Below, piece by piece: positions 18,871 through 27,512 of a stretch of 51,995 nt of DNA (the first letter of the stretch is position 1; every line of letters begins with the position of its first letter). Under the pieces are notes generated by a model, which saw only the letters and a list, made by a program, of their open reading frames with translations, was not told where the DNA came from and did not search any database. The DNA lies in contig CAMZIQ010000008.1 in the NCBI GenBank assembly GCA_947307295.1, positions 1 through 51,995 on the forward strand, in the 5' to 3' direction. Source of the DNA: an uncultured Pseudomonadota bacterium (GTDB lineage: Bacteria; Pseudomonadota; Alphaproteobacteria; Rs-D84). The position numbers and the translations under genes were made by a program.

Positions 18871-18935
18871 ACTAAGCTAAAATTATGGTTTTGTTTGTAT
18901 GTTATTTTTAGCAAAAGGTAGATTATACATTGCCT

Positions 18936-20132
18936 TTACACATCAAAGTCATAAGAATTTATAGACTTTACAATGGCTGCAACCAATTTATTTTGGTGAC
19001 TGTCTGATTTTAAAAGATTTTCTTCGTTTTTATTAGACAGGTGCCCCAATTCAATTAACGCCCCTGGAACTGTTGAACGCAATACAGCAAAAGGAGCATG
19101 GCGAACAGCCGGACCTTTTTGTTGTTCAACAGACGCACGATTCAAAGATTTAGCACAACTATTTGCGTATTCTTCGCTTAATTCAGCAACTGCGTGTTGT
19201 TGCAATGAAGACAACGCAACACGAATATCTTTGGAAAATTGTTCAAAACCATTAACATCAATTTTATCTGCTGCGTTTTCTGATTCTGCTAATTTTTGAG
19301 CTTCTTCGTCAGATGCTTTTTCAGACAATGTGTAAACAGAAAAACCCTTTACATTACGACTGGGGTTAGCGTTAGCATGCAAAGATATAAACAAATCGGC
19401 ACGTTTTTTTTCTGCAAATTCAGCCCTGTCTGCCAATTTTAAAAACGTATCCGAAGAACGAGTTAAAAACGTTTTATATCCCGCAGAATCCAACTGAGTT
19501 TTTAACTTTTTTGCGACTGATAATACAACTGTTTTTTCTTTGGTACCGCCCTTGCCTATGCAACCAGGGTCTTTGCCACCATGACCAGCATCAATAACTA
19601 TTACATGTTGTTGATTAGTTGATGGTGATTTACTTGTTGTTTTTACAGTTTCTGTCTTTTGTGTGGTGGCGCTTCTAGCGGCAGCAGCGTTTCCAGATAT
19701 GCCGTGTCCGCTGCCCGCCACAAAATCAATCACCAAACGATAATCGTTATCACCATTAGGTTCCAGTATCATAATTTGTTTTTTATCAATTGCATCTATG
19801 ACCGAGCCTAATGTTGCAGAAATCTTTAACAAAGCACCATCTTGAATTTGAGTAATTTTCTTTACCAATGTGCCGTTTGCCAATGTGGTTTTAGCATTTG
19901 ATTTGCCGTTTGTGTTAGACAAATTTACAATTAATTGCTTTTCGCCATACGACAAAGTATAAGATGGACGAGATGCTGTTTCAATAACCAAACGTGTTTT
20001 TCCACCAGGTTGCAACCCTGTTCTTATGGAACGCAAAGCGTTTTGAGCAGAAAAAGCAACACGTGGCATCAACCCGATGACCAAGGCAGAAAAACTTACT
20101 GTTTTTAAAACTTGTCTGCGTGATATTCTCAT
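18936..20132 (-). CDS. amiC: N-acetylmuramoyl-L-alanine amidase, AmiC type, Tat-exported
   Basis: 398 residues. Cleaves the amide between MurNAc and the peptide stem during cell separation. The N terminus MRISRRQVLK carries a twin-arginine signal, followed by a hydrophobic stretch and AFSA cleavage. An AMIN domain (about 35-140) targets the septum, a low-complexity linker follows (145-172), then Amidase_3 (about 176-392) with zinc ligands H184 (DAGHGG), E199 and H252 (SLHAN) and catalytic E361 (ALIELGH). All key residues are present. It is convergent with the giant gene; no clear terminator was seen in the 65-bp gap. Confidence 0.93.
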   Translation of the reverse strand: MRISRRQVLKTVSFSALVIGLMPRVAFSAQNALRSIRTGLQPGGKTRLVIETASRPSYTLSYGEKQLIVNLSNTNGKSNAKTTLANGTLVKKITQIQDGALLKISATLGSVIDAIDKKQIMILEPNGDNDYRLVIDFVAGSGHGISGNAAAARSATTQKTETVKTTSKSPSTNQQHVIVIDAGHGGKDPGCIGKGGTKEKTVVLSVAKKLKTQLDSAGYKTFLTRSSDTFLKLADRAEFAEKKRADLFISLHANANPSRNVKGFSVYTLSEKASDEEAQKLAESENAADKIDVNGFEQFSKDIRVALSSLQQHAVAELSEEYANSCAKSLNRASVEQQKGPAVRHAPFAVLRSTVPGALIELGHLSNKNEENLLKSDSHQNKLVAAIVKSINSYDFDV

Positions 20133-20195
20133 AAGAGATATTATATCAAAAAAAGACTATGTTATCAAGTAAACCTATCAAATTTTTCACATAAC

Positions 20196-20222
20196 AAAAA
20201 ACCACCGGAACGGTGGTTTTAA
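20196..20222 (-). terminator. Terminator after the secreted orphan
   Basis: Stem AAACCACCG/CGGTGGTTT (20199-20207/20211-20219), loop GAA. On the minus strand it is followed by a T run, so it ends the gene at 20234-21484. Confidence 0.8.
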
Positions 20223-20233
20223 AATTCACTATC

Positions 20234-21484
20234 CTATCTGCTTATACAATTCGCAAAAGCCTGAGAAACCAATGAAGTTTCTATCTGTGTCAACGTTGCC
20301 ACAGGAACTGTAAAACATCTGGTGCTGTCACGAATAATAAATACCTTTGTTCCCAATCTATAAGCCTGTTGCATACTGTCCATTTGAGCACTAGTTAAAA
20401 ATGAATTTTGTGTCAAAGGACTGTTTGTTAAACCTGCATCAATGACCTGTTTAGCTGTATTATAATCATAAATTTCATACATTGAGGTCACTTCCATAAA
20501 CACGCTTTGATCTTCATACGGATTTTGTTTCTTATTTGTATTTGTAGACGGAAACGCTACCGATGCAATAGTTTGCACAGCGTTCGTTATATTAGGCGTT
20601 GTATCCGTAGTTGTCGGATGAGAAACCGTATTCAATTGTAAATTATCACCACAAGCAAGATTCATACGATTAGTATAACTTGCCAATACTGCATCAACAG
20701 CAGATTCCCAATTAGCCCCTTTGGAATTTAATTCCAAACCAACAACTTTATCTGCCCAGCCCCAAACACTTGCACCGACATTACCCGCATTCACAAAACG
20801 AGTCACCATTTCGGCAGAACCGCCAGCAACACCAGCACCACAAAAATCTGTTAATTGAGATGTTAACATGCTAGTTGTTTCGTTTCCGTACGCCAACGCA
20901 ACAGAATGGCATGCCATAGCAGCTTCTAGTTCACGACGACGTTGCAAACATAAATCTGAATGAGATTTTGTTAATTTATCAGCCATACTCGCCATTGATA
21001 AATACGACATTAATTCCTGTTGCACATAAGAAGGACAAAGGCGGGCGGCGGTATTCATTCCGCCAGAACCGTTTTTAGTTATCGTATTATATTGTGGCAA
21101 CAAAATAGATGTGTCTTTTTGCAAACAAAGCAAAGTATAATTGTATAGTTCGCTTTCCGTGGCATACATGCAACGACCAGATGTTTTGCCAGGAACAACC
21201 GTTGTATCACCGCAATAATCAGTTAAACAATTCATAATTTTTTGCCGACATGCAGTATCAACGTCTGGTTGAGTGATTAAAAAGTAAGTATTACGCTGAT
21301 TTTGAACATACGCATTCACCGCATTAGTTTTTCCACGAGAACCCGAATTTGTATTACTGCCAGAATTTGTGTACACAGTTGCACGTGCTGAATCATTTGC
21401 CGTTGTTCCAGCAGAAACCGCAAAAGCAGCATTTCCCAATAAAAAAGCACCAACACATCCAAACGCTAATAAAAATTTTTTCAT
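20234..21484 (-). CDS. Secreted protein of unknown function
   Basis: 416 residues with a classical signal peptide (MKKFLLAFGCVGAFLLG...AFA), so exported. I do not recognise a domain. Visible features: a Ser/Asn/Gly-rich stretch after the signal (about 24-55), then a mainly helical body with conserved-looking Cys pairs (CRQKIMNCLTDYC, CLQKD, DLCLQRR), and a C-terminal segment with QDSxxRCF-like RDSTRCF. The pattern IMNCLTDYC suggests disulphide-bonded periplasmic helices. It has its own terminator and precedes amiC on the same strand by 100 bp. Role unknown. Confidence 0.75.
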   Translation of the reverse strand: MKKFLLAFGCVGAFLLGNAAFAVSAGTTANDSARATVYTNSGSNTNSGSRGKTNAVNAYVQNQRNTYFLITQPDVDTACRQKIMNCLTDYCGDTTVVPGKTSGRCMYATESELYNYTLLCLQKDTSILLPQYNTITKNGSGGMNTAARLCPSYVQQELMSYLSMASMADKLTKSHSDLCLQRRRELEAAMACHSVALAYGNETTSMLTSQLTDFCGAGVAGGSAEMVTRFVNAGNVGASVWGWADKVVGLELNSKGANWESAVDAVLASYTNRMNLACGDNLQLNTVSHPTTTDTTPNITNAVQTIASVAFPSTNTNKKQNPYEDQSVFMEVTSMYEIYDYNTAKQVIDAGLTNSPLTQNSFLTSAQMDSMQQAYRLGTKVFIIRDSTRCFTVPVATLTQIETSLVSQAFANCISR

Positions 21485-21600
21485 AAAAAATCCCTCTCGT
21501 TAAGGTCATTTTATCACATTTCAAAAATAAACGCAATAAAACTTTCACTTAAAAACACAAAAAAGTTGATTTAAATAAATAAATTGTTATATTTTTTCGT
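21485..21600. promoter_or_regulatory. Divergent region, secreted orphan / prfB
   Basis: 116 AT-rich bp between divergent genes; it must hold both promoters. TTGATT near 21563 and TTATAT near 21586 could form the prfB promoter. No other structure was seen. Confidence 0.3.
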
Positions 21601-22672
21601 ATGGTTATGACAAACAATGAAACTTTGAATCAAATATCTAACGATATCTCTTCGTTAAGGGGGTTTCTTTGACCCAGAAAAACTTCAATCTGAAATTGAA
21701 AAACTAAATAATACTGTTAATTCGTCTGATTTATGGGACAACCCTGATAATGCACGCATTGTCTTGCAAAAAAAATCTAGTTTGGAAAAGCAATTATCTG
21801 AATTGAATTCTTTAGAATCTGAATATACTAATTTAGTTGAATTATATCAATTATCTCCGGAAGATGCTGACATAAATAGTGCTATATCAGAATTATCCGC
21901 CAAAGCGCACAAGGCAAAATTTATAACTTTGTTTTCTGACCCGATGGATAACAACGGTGCTTTTTTGTTTATTCAATCTGGTGCAGGTGGTACAGAAGCG
22001 CAAGATTGGGCGCAGATGTTATCCCGCATGTATACCAGATGGTGTGAAAGACATGGGTTTAATATTGAAACAGTTGAAGAACACGAAGGCGATGTAGCCG
22101 GTATAAAAAGCATCACTTTTAGAATTTCTGGTGAACGTGCTTTTGGTTGGTTAAAAAACGAAATTGGCGTACACAGATTGGTTCGTATTTCGCCTTTTAA
22201 TGCAAATGGTAAAAGGCAAACTAGTTTCGCTTCTGTGGATGTATGGCCTGATATTGACGATTCTATAGAAATTGATATAAACGAAAAAGATTTACGCATT
22301 GATACTTATCGTGCAAGTGGTGCCGGTGGTCAGCACGTTAACAAGACAGATTCTGCTGTGCGTATCACACATATTCCAACAAATACCGTTGTGACTTGCC
22401 AGAACGAACGCAGTCAAATTCAAAATCGCGACATGGCTATGAAGATGTTGCGTTCAAAACTTTATGAATTAGAAATGCAAAAACGCGCAGCTGAAGAAGA
22501 TGCTGCCAAAGCCGCTCAGAAAAAAATTGAATGGGGCAGTCAAATTCGCAATTATGTTCTTTATCCATACCAGTTGGTAAAAGACGTTCGAACAGGTGTT
22601 GAAAAGACTGATTCTGCTGCTGTTCTGGATGGTGATTTAGATGATTTTATGCTGGCAATGTTGGCGCAATAA
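21601..22672 (+). CDS. prfB: Peptide chain release factor 2 with programmed +1 frameshift
   Basis: 356 residues after frameshifting. RF2 releases peptides at UAA and UGA. The zero frame opens at 21601 and runs 23 codons to an in-frame TGA at 21670-21672 within CTT TGA C. An AGGGGG Shine-Dalgarno-like element lies a few bases upstream, exactly the classic RF2 autoregulatory site. Shifting +1 at the CTT codon enters the main frame (GAC CCA GAA...). The codon-recognition motif SPF (RISPFNANG) and catalytic GGQ ([15 protein letters not shown]) are intact. Low RF2 favours the shift and thus more RF2. Confidence 0.95.
21658..21673 (+). promoter_or_regulatory. RF2 +1 frameshift site
   Basis: AGGGGG followed by TTT CTT TGA C. 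The internal Shine-Dalgarno stimulates slippage and CTT is the slippery codon next to the UGA that RF2 itself reads. Established mechanism for prfB; here all elements are present. Confidence 0.95.
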
Positions 22673-22692
22673 GTATATAATAAAAAGCATGT

Positions 22693-22769
22693 GCACCCAT
22701 AGCATAACTGGATAATGCATTGCCCTCCGAAGGCAAAGACTGCAGGTTCGAATCCCGCTGGGTGCGCCA
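22693..22769 (+). tRNA. tRNA-Arg(CCG)
   Basis: 77 nt with an encoded CCA. Acceptor GCACCCA/TGGGTGC, anticodon stem TTGCC/GGCAA with anticodon CCG, and T-arm GGTTCGAATCC. Its last 12 nt with a 48-nt tail are duplicated downstream at 22940-22999. Confidence 0.95.
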
Positions 22770-22999
22770 TAAATTTAAAATTGGGGTTTACGCCAATTTT
22801 GAATTTATTCTTGTAAACCCAGCGGGATCGGTCAGAGCGATAGCGCATGACCAATCCGCAGATAAACGATTAGAAAAATTATAAAAATGGAGTTAGTAAA
22901 TACGAATTTTTATAAATTTTTATTGTTGTTTATCAAGAACTGGGTGCGCCATAAATTTAAAATTGGGGTTTACGCCAATTTTGAATTTATTCTTGTAAA
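22758..22999 (+). repeat. tRNA-Arg tail repeats (locus C)
   Basis: 22758-22817 and 22940-22999 are identical over 60 nt (offset 182). Each holds CTGGGTGCGCCA (the end of tRNA-Arg), a hairpin (AAAATTGG/CCAATTTT, 22777-22784/22793-22800) and an AT-rich tail. Right after the first copy, ACCCAGCGGGAT (22817-22828) is exactly antisense to the tRNA 3' half, followed by CGGTCAGAGCG and a GGTCA/TGACC hairpin. The second copy has no antisense part and runs into the RNase J leader. Confidence 0.8.
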
Positions 23000-23008
23000 A
23001 TTTGAGTC

Positions 23009-23073
23009 GCATGCCTATAAGATTCACTACAAATAAAGATTCTTCTTTATTGGCAATGAATTGGCAGGCATGC
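23009..23073 (+). promoter_or_regulatory. Nested hairpin leader before RNase J
   Basis: An outer stem GCATGCC/GGCATGC (23009-23015/23067-23073) encloses a perfect 8-bp hairpin AATAAAGA/TCTTTATT (23032-23039/23044-23051) with a 4-nt loop. It lies just before the Shine-Dalgarno AAAAAGGA of rnj. No T run follows the outer stem, so it does not look like a terminator; a regulatory or RNase-sensitive leader is possible (inference). Confidence 0.5.
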
Positions 23074-23102
23074 AAAAGTTAAACTTTAAAAAAGGATTTT
23101 AA

Positions 23103-24848
23103 ATGGTAAAAGTAAAAGTGACAGAAGCTGTGGACCACGAAAGTGATAACAACGATGACAAAATATATTTCATGGCTTTGGGCGGGCTGGAACATGTTGG
23201 TCAAAACATGTATGTTTATAAATATCGTGGCAAATATTTAATTGTTGATTGTGGTATGGGTTTTTTAGAAGAAGAAATCGGTGCTGGTGACGTTCAATAT
23301 TGTGATACAACATGGCTGGAAAAGCATAAAAAAGATGTTGTGGCTTTTGTTATGACACACGGACATGAAGACCATATTGGTGCATTAAAATATATTTGGC
23401 CAAAGTTTAGAAAACCTATTTATTGCACGCGTTTCCCTGCTGAAATTTTGCGCAGAACATTTAATGGATTGGAAATAGATTATAATCCAGAAAAAGATAT
23501 TATCGAATTTGATGCGGCGGGTGCAGAATTAAATCTTGACCCATTTGTGGTTGAAACTTTCCATGTTTCACACTCGGTACCCGAAGCACAAATGTTAATT
23601 ATTAAAACACCTGCTGGAAAAATCTTACATACAGGGGATTGGACTTTTAATGATGACAACCCAATCGAACCAGGAACAGATTATGCCAGATTAAAAGAAA
23701 TCGGCAGCGACCCAAAATTGTTGGCTTGTGTTTGTGATTCTACATCAAGCGAACGTCAAACACCACAAACGACAGAAATTCAGGTTCGTGATACATTGAC
23801 CGAAATCATGCGTGATGCCCCAGGGCGTGTATTTGTGACTGGTTATTCACGCAGCTTGGCGCGCATTAAAATGTTTAGTGAAGCAGCACATGCCGCGGGA
23901 CGAGTTGCCGCGATTAAAGAACGCAGCAACCCTAACCCTGTTCCTTATGTTGGGCTTCCTGAATTCCGTGAAATTGGTATAGAATACGGATACCTTGGCA
24001 AAGATGATGTTTACACATTTGAAGAAATCAAAGATTTGCCGGCGGAAAAACAAGCTATATTTTTAACAGGTTCCCAGGGTGAAAAATTTGCTATGTTGAC
24101 ACGTCTTTGCAACGGACATGTTAAAGAATTGAAATTATTGCCAACGGATACTGTTGTATTTAGTGCTATTATTATTCCAGGTCGTGAACAAGATGTTTCC
24201 TATCTTTACAATAAATTGGCACGCATGGGGATAAAGACACATACGATATTTGATACAAATAATGTGCATGCAAGCGGTCACGCTGGAAGACCTGAATTTG
24301 AAAGATTTTATGACATGGTTCATCCTCAGGTTTCTATCCCGATGCACGGTGAATATATCAGCGAAATGTTGAACGGTAAAATGGCTATGGAACGCGGTGG
24401 TGCGAAACACATGATGATTGTGCATAACGGCGATGTGATTGCGTTAAAAGACGGCGAAGAACCATACGTTTGTGAATCTGTGCCTGCTGGCTTTGTTGTT
24501 ATGGAGGGCGAAACAGAACGTAGTGCCGATGATCAGGTTTATAAAAATCGCAAAAAAATCGCTTCTAATGGGGCGATATTCGTCACTTTGCCAATTGACA
24601 AGAAAGGTTTCTTAAAAGGTGTGCCAGAAGTATCAAGTGCTGGTATATTCGAAACCGACGATACAGGTTTTATGAAACGTCAAATTCAGATTGAAATCAC
24701 TAATGCGATTGACAAGTTAACAAAAACCGAACGCAAAAGTCATGAAAATCTGCATAAAGCAGTTCAAGTAGCTTCTAATAAAGTTATTCGTGCAGCATTG
24801 GGCGCAGACAAAAAACCACAATACAGTGTTCATTTTGTGTTGAAATAA
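23103..24848 (+). CDS. rnj: Ribonuclease J
   Basis: 581 residues, the usual length for RNase J, a metallo-beta-lactamase / beta-CASP enzyme with 5'-exo- and endonuclease activity in RNA decay and rRNA maturation. The zinc motif HGHEDH has ligands H86, H88, D90 and H91. Other motifs are GDWTFNDD, the beta-CASP serine-arginine stretch GYSRSLARI, and HASGHAGRPE. A C-terminal domain of about 120 residues supports dimerisation. RNase J is common in alphaproteobacteria. The gene has its own structured leader and a strong terminator. Confidence 0.95.
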   Translation: MVKVKVTEAVDHESDNNDDKIYFMALGGLEHVGQNMYVYKYRGKYLIVDCGMGFLEEEIGAGDVQYCDTTWLEKHKKDVVAFVMTHGHEDHIGALKYIWPKFRKPIYCTRFPAEILRRTFNGLEIDYNPEKDIIEFDAAGAELNLDPFVVETFHVSHSVPEAQMLIIKTPAGKILHTGDWTFNDDNPIEPGTDYARLKEIGSDPKLLACVCDSTSSERQTPQTTEIQVRDTLTEIMRDAPGRVFVTGYSRSLARIKMFSEAAHAAGRVAAIKERSNPNPVPYVGLPEFREIGIEYGYLGKDDVYTFEEIKDLPAEKQAIFLTGSQGEKFAMLTRLCNGHVKELKLLPTDTVVFSAIIIPGREQDVSYLYNKLARMGIKTHTIFDTNNVHASGHAGRPEFERFYDMVHPQVSIPMHGEYISEMLNGKMAMERGGAKHMMIVHNGDVIALKDGEEPYVCESVPAGFVVMEGETERSADDQVYKNRKKIASNGAIFVTLPIDKKGFLKGVPEVSSAGIFETDDTGFMKRQIQIEITNAIDKLTKTERKSHENLHKAVQVASNKVIRAALGADKKPQYSVHFVLK

Positions 24849-24876
24849 AAAATCCGCCGAATTGGCGGATTTTTCT
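24848..24876 (+). terminator. Terminator after rnj
   Basis: Stem AATCCGCC/GGCGGATT (24851-24858/24864-24871), loop GAATT, then T-rich. The core is the same as the accDA-side terminators. Confidence 0.85.
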
Positions 24877-24904
24877 TGCATTTATTAAAAAAATATGTAA
24901 AATA

Positions 24905-25018
24905 CGCCTTGCTGGATAACCAGAACTGATTAATCAACGGTGTCTTTTGGTCCCGGGTGAGATAAGGATTCTGTGAAGTGTTCGGCACAATAAAAACCAA
25001 AACTAAAAGGATAAAATT
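24905..25018 (+). promoter_or_regulatory. Long structured leader of rpsD
   Basis: About 115 nt between the rnj terminator and rpsD, noticeably richer in GC than other gaps. It contains a CTGG-ATAA-CCAG hairpin, the palindrome TGATTAATCA and the segment GGTCCCGGGTGAGATAAGG. S4 represses its own operon by binding a leader in several bacteria, so an autoregulatory site is plausible. I cannot match it to a named leader family. Confidence 0.35.
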
Positions 25019-25651
25019 ATGGCAAAAGCTGGTGCAAAACGCCCACGTCGCAAATTAGGACTTGGACGCTCATTAGGTGTTAATCTTTGGGGTCAGGCAA
25101 AATCCCCATTTAATAAAAGAAAATATAAACCTGGACAACATGGTCCAACTTCCCGTGGTTCTTCTTCTTCTGATTACGCAAAACAGATGCGTGCTAAACA
25201 GACTTTGAAGGGATACTATGGTAATATTGGCGAAAAGAAGTTCCATGCATATTATGCAGAAGCTGAAAACATGAAAGGTGACGCTCCTGAAAACTTGATT
25301 GGTTTATTGGAAAGACGTCTGGATGCCGTTGTATATCGTTCTAAATTGGCTCCAACAGTGTTCTCGGCTCGTCAATTGGTAAGCCATGGTCATATTTATG
25401 TTAATGGTAAACGCGTTAAAATCGCATCGTACCGTGTAAATCCTGGTGATGTTATCACAGTTAGCGAAAAAGCAAAACAAATGCCTTTGGTAGTGTTGGC
25501 TTTGGAATCTGGCGAACGCAACTTCCCAGATTATATCACAGTAGATAGTGCTAATTTCACAGCAACATTTACTCGTGTTCCTGCGTTTGAAGACGTTCCA
25601 TATCCTGTGCAAATGCAACCAGAATTGGTCGTCGAATTCTATTCAAGATAA
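25019..25651 (+). CDS. rpsD: 30S ribosomal protein S4
   Basis: 210 residues, typical S4 length. Primary 16S rRNA-binding protein of the small-subunit body and often a translational repressor of its own message. The N-terminal region (GQHG, RAKQTLKGYYG) is clear. The S4 RNA-binding domain (RRLDAVVYRSKLAPTVFSARQLVSHGHIYVNGKRV, about 98-135; shown here only as a position guide) is intact. Shine-Dalgarno AAAAGGA precedes the ATG. Monocistronic, with a terminator 20 nt after the stop. Confidence 0.97.
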   Translation: MAKAGAKRPRRKLGLGRSLGVNLWGQAKSPFNKRKYKPGQHGPTSRGSSSSDYAKQMRAKQTLKGYYGNIGEKKFHAYYAEAENMKGDAPENLIGLLERRLDAVVYRSKLAPTVFSARQLVSHGHIYVNGKRVKIASYRVNPGDVITVSEKAKQMPLVVLALESGERNFPDYITVDSANFTATFTRVPAFEDVPYPVQMQPELVVEFYSR

Positions 25652-25670
25652 TAGAAAAAATACAGATTAT

Positions 25671-25698
25671 AAAATCCCACTTGTTGTGGGATTTTTTT
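25671..25698 (+). terminator. Terminator after rpsD
   Basis: Stem AATCCCAC/GTGGGATT (25673-25680/25686-25693), loop TTGTT, followed by a run of T. Confidence 0.85.
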
Positions 25699-25752
25699 AT
25701 TGAAAAAAATTATATAAAAGTGTTATTATCGTACTATAAAAAGGGTACAAAA

Positions 25753-26751
25753 ATGTCAGATGATAAAATTGTTTTAACAGGTATTAAACCAACCGGTATG
25801 CCTCATATCGGAAACTATCTGGGTGCTTTTAAAAATTCTATTGATTTGTCTCAAAATCATAAAACTTTCATGTTTATCGCTGATTTACATGCGCTAAATG
25901 CGGTGCATGATGCAAAAGTAGTTAAACAACATTCTTACGAAGCTGCCGCTTTTATGATTGCGATGGGGGTAAATTTGGAAAATACTGCCCTGTTCCGCCA
26001 ATCTGACATAAATGAAATATACCAACTAACAGAATTTCTTATGAACGTGACACCAAAGGGATTGATGAATCGTGCACATTCTTATAAAGCAATGGTTGAA
26101 AAAAATACTGCGGCAAATATAGATATTGATTCTGGGGTTAATATGGGGTTGTATACTTACCCTATTTTGATGGCTGCTGATATTTTGCTGTATAATTCTG
26201 ATATCGTGCCTGTTGGCAAAGATCAAAAGCAACATGTAGAATTTGCACGCGATATTGCTGGATATTTTAACAATATATATGGTGATACTTTTAAATTACC
26301 TGAACCTGTGATTGGCGAAGATTGCGGTTTGATTCCAGGTCTGGATGGTCGCAAGATGAGCAAATCTTATGACAATACAATACCTTTGCTTTGTCCGACC
26401 AGCGAATTAAAGAAAAAAGTTATGCGCATTATCACAGATTCAAAAACACCAGAAGAATCTAAAAATCCAGACGAATCTACGATATTTCATATTTATAAAC
26501 TGTTTGCAAACGCAACAGAAACTGCGGCATTACGTAAACGGTTTTTAGACGGTGGTATGGGATACGGTGAAGCAAAAACGATATTATTTGAAAAGATTGA
26601 TTCTGTATTAAGTGAACCACGCGCAAAATACGAACACTTGATGGCTAATACAAAAGAAATAGACGATATATTATTTGAAGGTGCAGAACGTGCACGCAAA
26701 GTCGCGTCAAAAACATTAGCCAAAGTTAAAAAGAAAATGTTGGGATTATAA
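25753..26751 (+). CDS. trpS: Tryptophanyl-tRNA synthetase
   Basis: 332 residues from the ATG at 25753 (after AAAAAGGG; an upstream in-frame ATG at 25681 lies in the terminator). Charges tRNA-Trp. Signatures PHIGN (17-21) and KMSKS (201-205) are canonical, and the block GKDQKQHVEFARDIA is typical. Base composition matches the neighbourhood, so this is probably the housekeeping enzyme, while the copy at 5194-6192 is the extra one. It is followed 20 nt later by the SIMPL-domain gene. Confidence 0.95.
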   Translation: MSDDKIVLTGIKPTGMPHIGNYLGAFKNSIDLSQNHKTFMFIADLHALNAVHDAKVVKQHSYEAAAFMIAMGVNLENTALFRQSDINEIYQLTEFLMNVTPKGLMNRAHSYKAMVEKNTAANIDIDSGVNMGLYTYPILMAADILLYNSDIVPVGKDQKQHVEFARDIAGYFNNIYGDTFKLPEPVIGEDCGLIPGLDGRKMSKSYDNTIPLLCPTSELKKKVMRIITDSKTPEESKNPDESTIFHIYKLFANATETAALRKRFLDGGMGYGEAKTILFEKIDSVLSEPRAKYEHLMANTKEIDDILFEGAERARKVASKTLAKVKKKMLGL

Positions 26752-26771
26752 TAAATTCAAAAGGAGAGAAA

Positions 26772-27512
26772 ATGAAAAAGCAAAACCAAATAAAGATTTT
26801 ATTGTTATGTTTGTTGATCGGGTTTGTTTTTGTGGAAACAGCCAAAAATATTGCAAGAACAAATGAAATCCGCAAAATCAATGTTAATGGCGAATGTTTG
26901 GCGGCTGCTCCAAAGGACAGAACTGCAATCACTTTACGCGTGACAACACTTGATAAAAGTGCTGCAATTTCCATGAAAAAAGCCACGGAAAAAATGGCTG
27001 CGATTACAGATTATTTAAAAACTATTGATGTACAAATGCAAACAACTGAATTTGATTCTTATGAAAAAACAAAATGGAATCGAATAACTGAACAAGATGA
27101 AAAATTGGGTGTAGAAACGCGAATCGCTGTTGAAGTTTCTGCCAAAAACCCCGAAATTATTACTGATATATTAAACAAGTATGCGGGTACAGAAGATGTA
27201 TTCACAAGTAATTTACGCATGTTCACCAGCAGCGAAGCAATGAAACCTGTTCTGGAAAAATGTTTAGGAACCGCGGTTGCAGATGCGCGCGAACGTGCTA
27301 ATGCTTTGGTTGCACCAAAAAACAAAGCCGGAAAATTATTATCTGTATCTTATGGTAATGTTTCATATCAGGAACGTCCGTATGCTAATTATAGATTAAC
27401 GAGCAAATCTCTGATCAAAGAAGAATCTGCTTCTTTTGATACAGGCGGTAGCATTGTTGGCAAAGATACAGAAATCACAGTCACCGTATCTGCAACATTT
27501 GAAATAAAATGA
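26772..27512 (+). CDS. SIMPL-domain (DUF541) envelope protein
   Basis: 246 residues. An N-terminal hydrophobic segment (about 8-22) anchors or exports it. The rest matches the SIMPL / DUF541 family: VNGECLAAAPKDRTAITLRV, then repeated helices, and the C-terminal KDTEITVTVSATFEI strand. Family members occur in the bacterial envelope and have no settled enzymatic role. Shine-Dalgarno AAAGGAGAG precedes the start. Its stop overlaps the start of xerC by 4 nt (ATGA), so the two are translationally coupled. Confidence 0.85.
   Translation: MKKQNQIKILLLCLLIGFVFVETAKNIARTNEIRKINVNGECLAAAPKDRTAITLRVTTLDKSAAISMKKATEKMAAITDYLKTIDVQMQTTEFDSYEKTKWNRITEQDEKLGVETRIAVEVSAKNPEIITDILNKYAGTEDVFTSNLRMFTSSEAMKPVLEKCLGTAVADARERANALVAPKNKAGKLLSVSYGNVSYQERPYANYRLTSKSLIKEESASFDTGGSIVGKDTEITVTVSATFEIK

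Noticed and set aside
18871..18935. Terminator of the giant gene
   Set aside because: No convincing hairpin with a T run was found in this 65-bp convergent gap.
21601..21672. prfB read as a frameshifted pseudogene
   Set aside because: The break is the classic autoregulatory +1 frameshift site with all elements present.
22561..22854. 97-codon minus-strand frame containing [15 protein letters not shown]
   Set aside because: Antisense to tRNA-Arg; this is a familiar kind of spurious tRNA-antisense translation.
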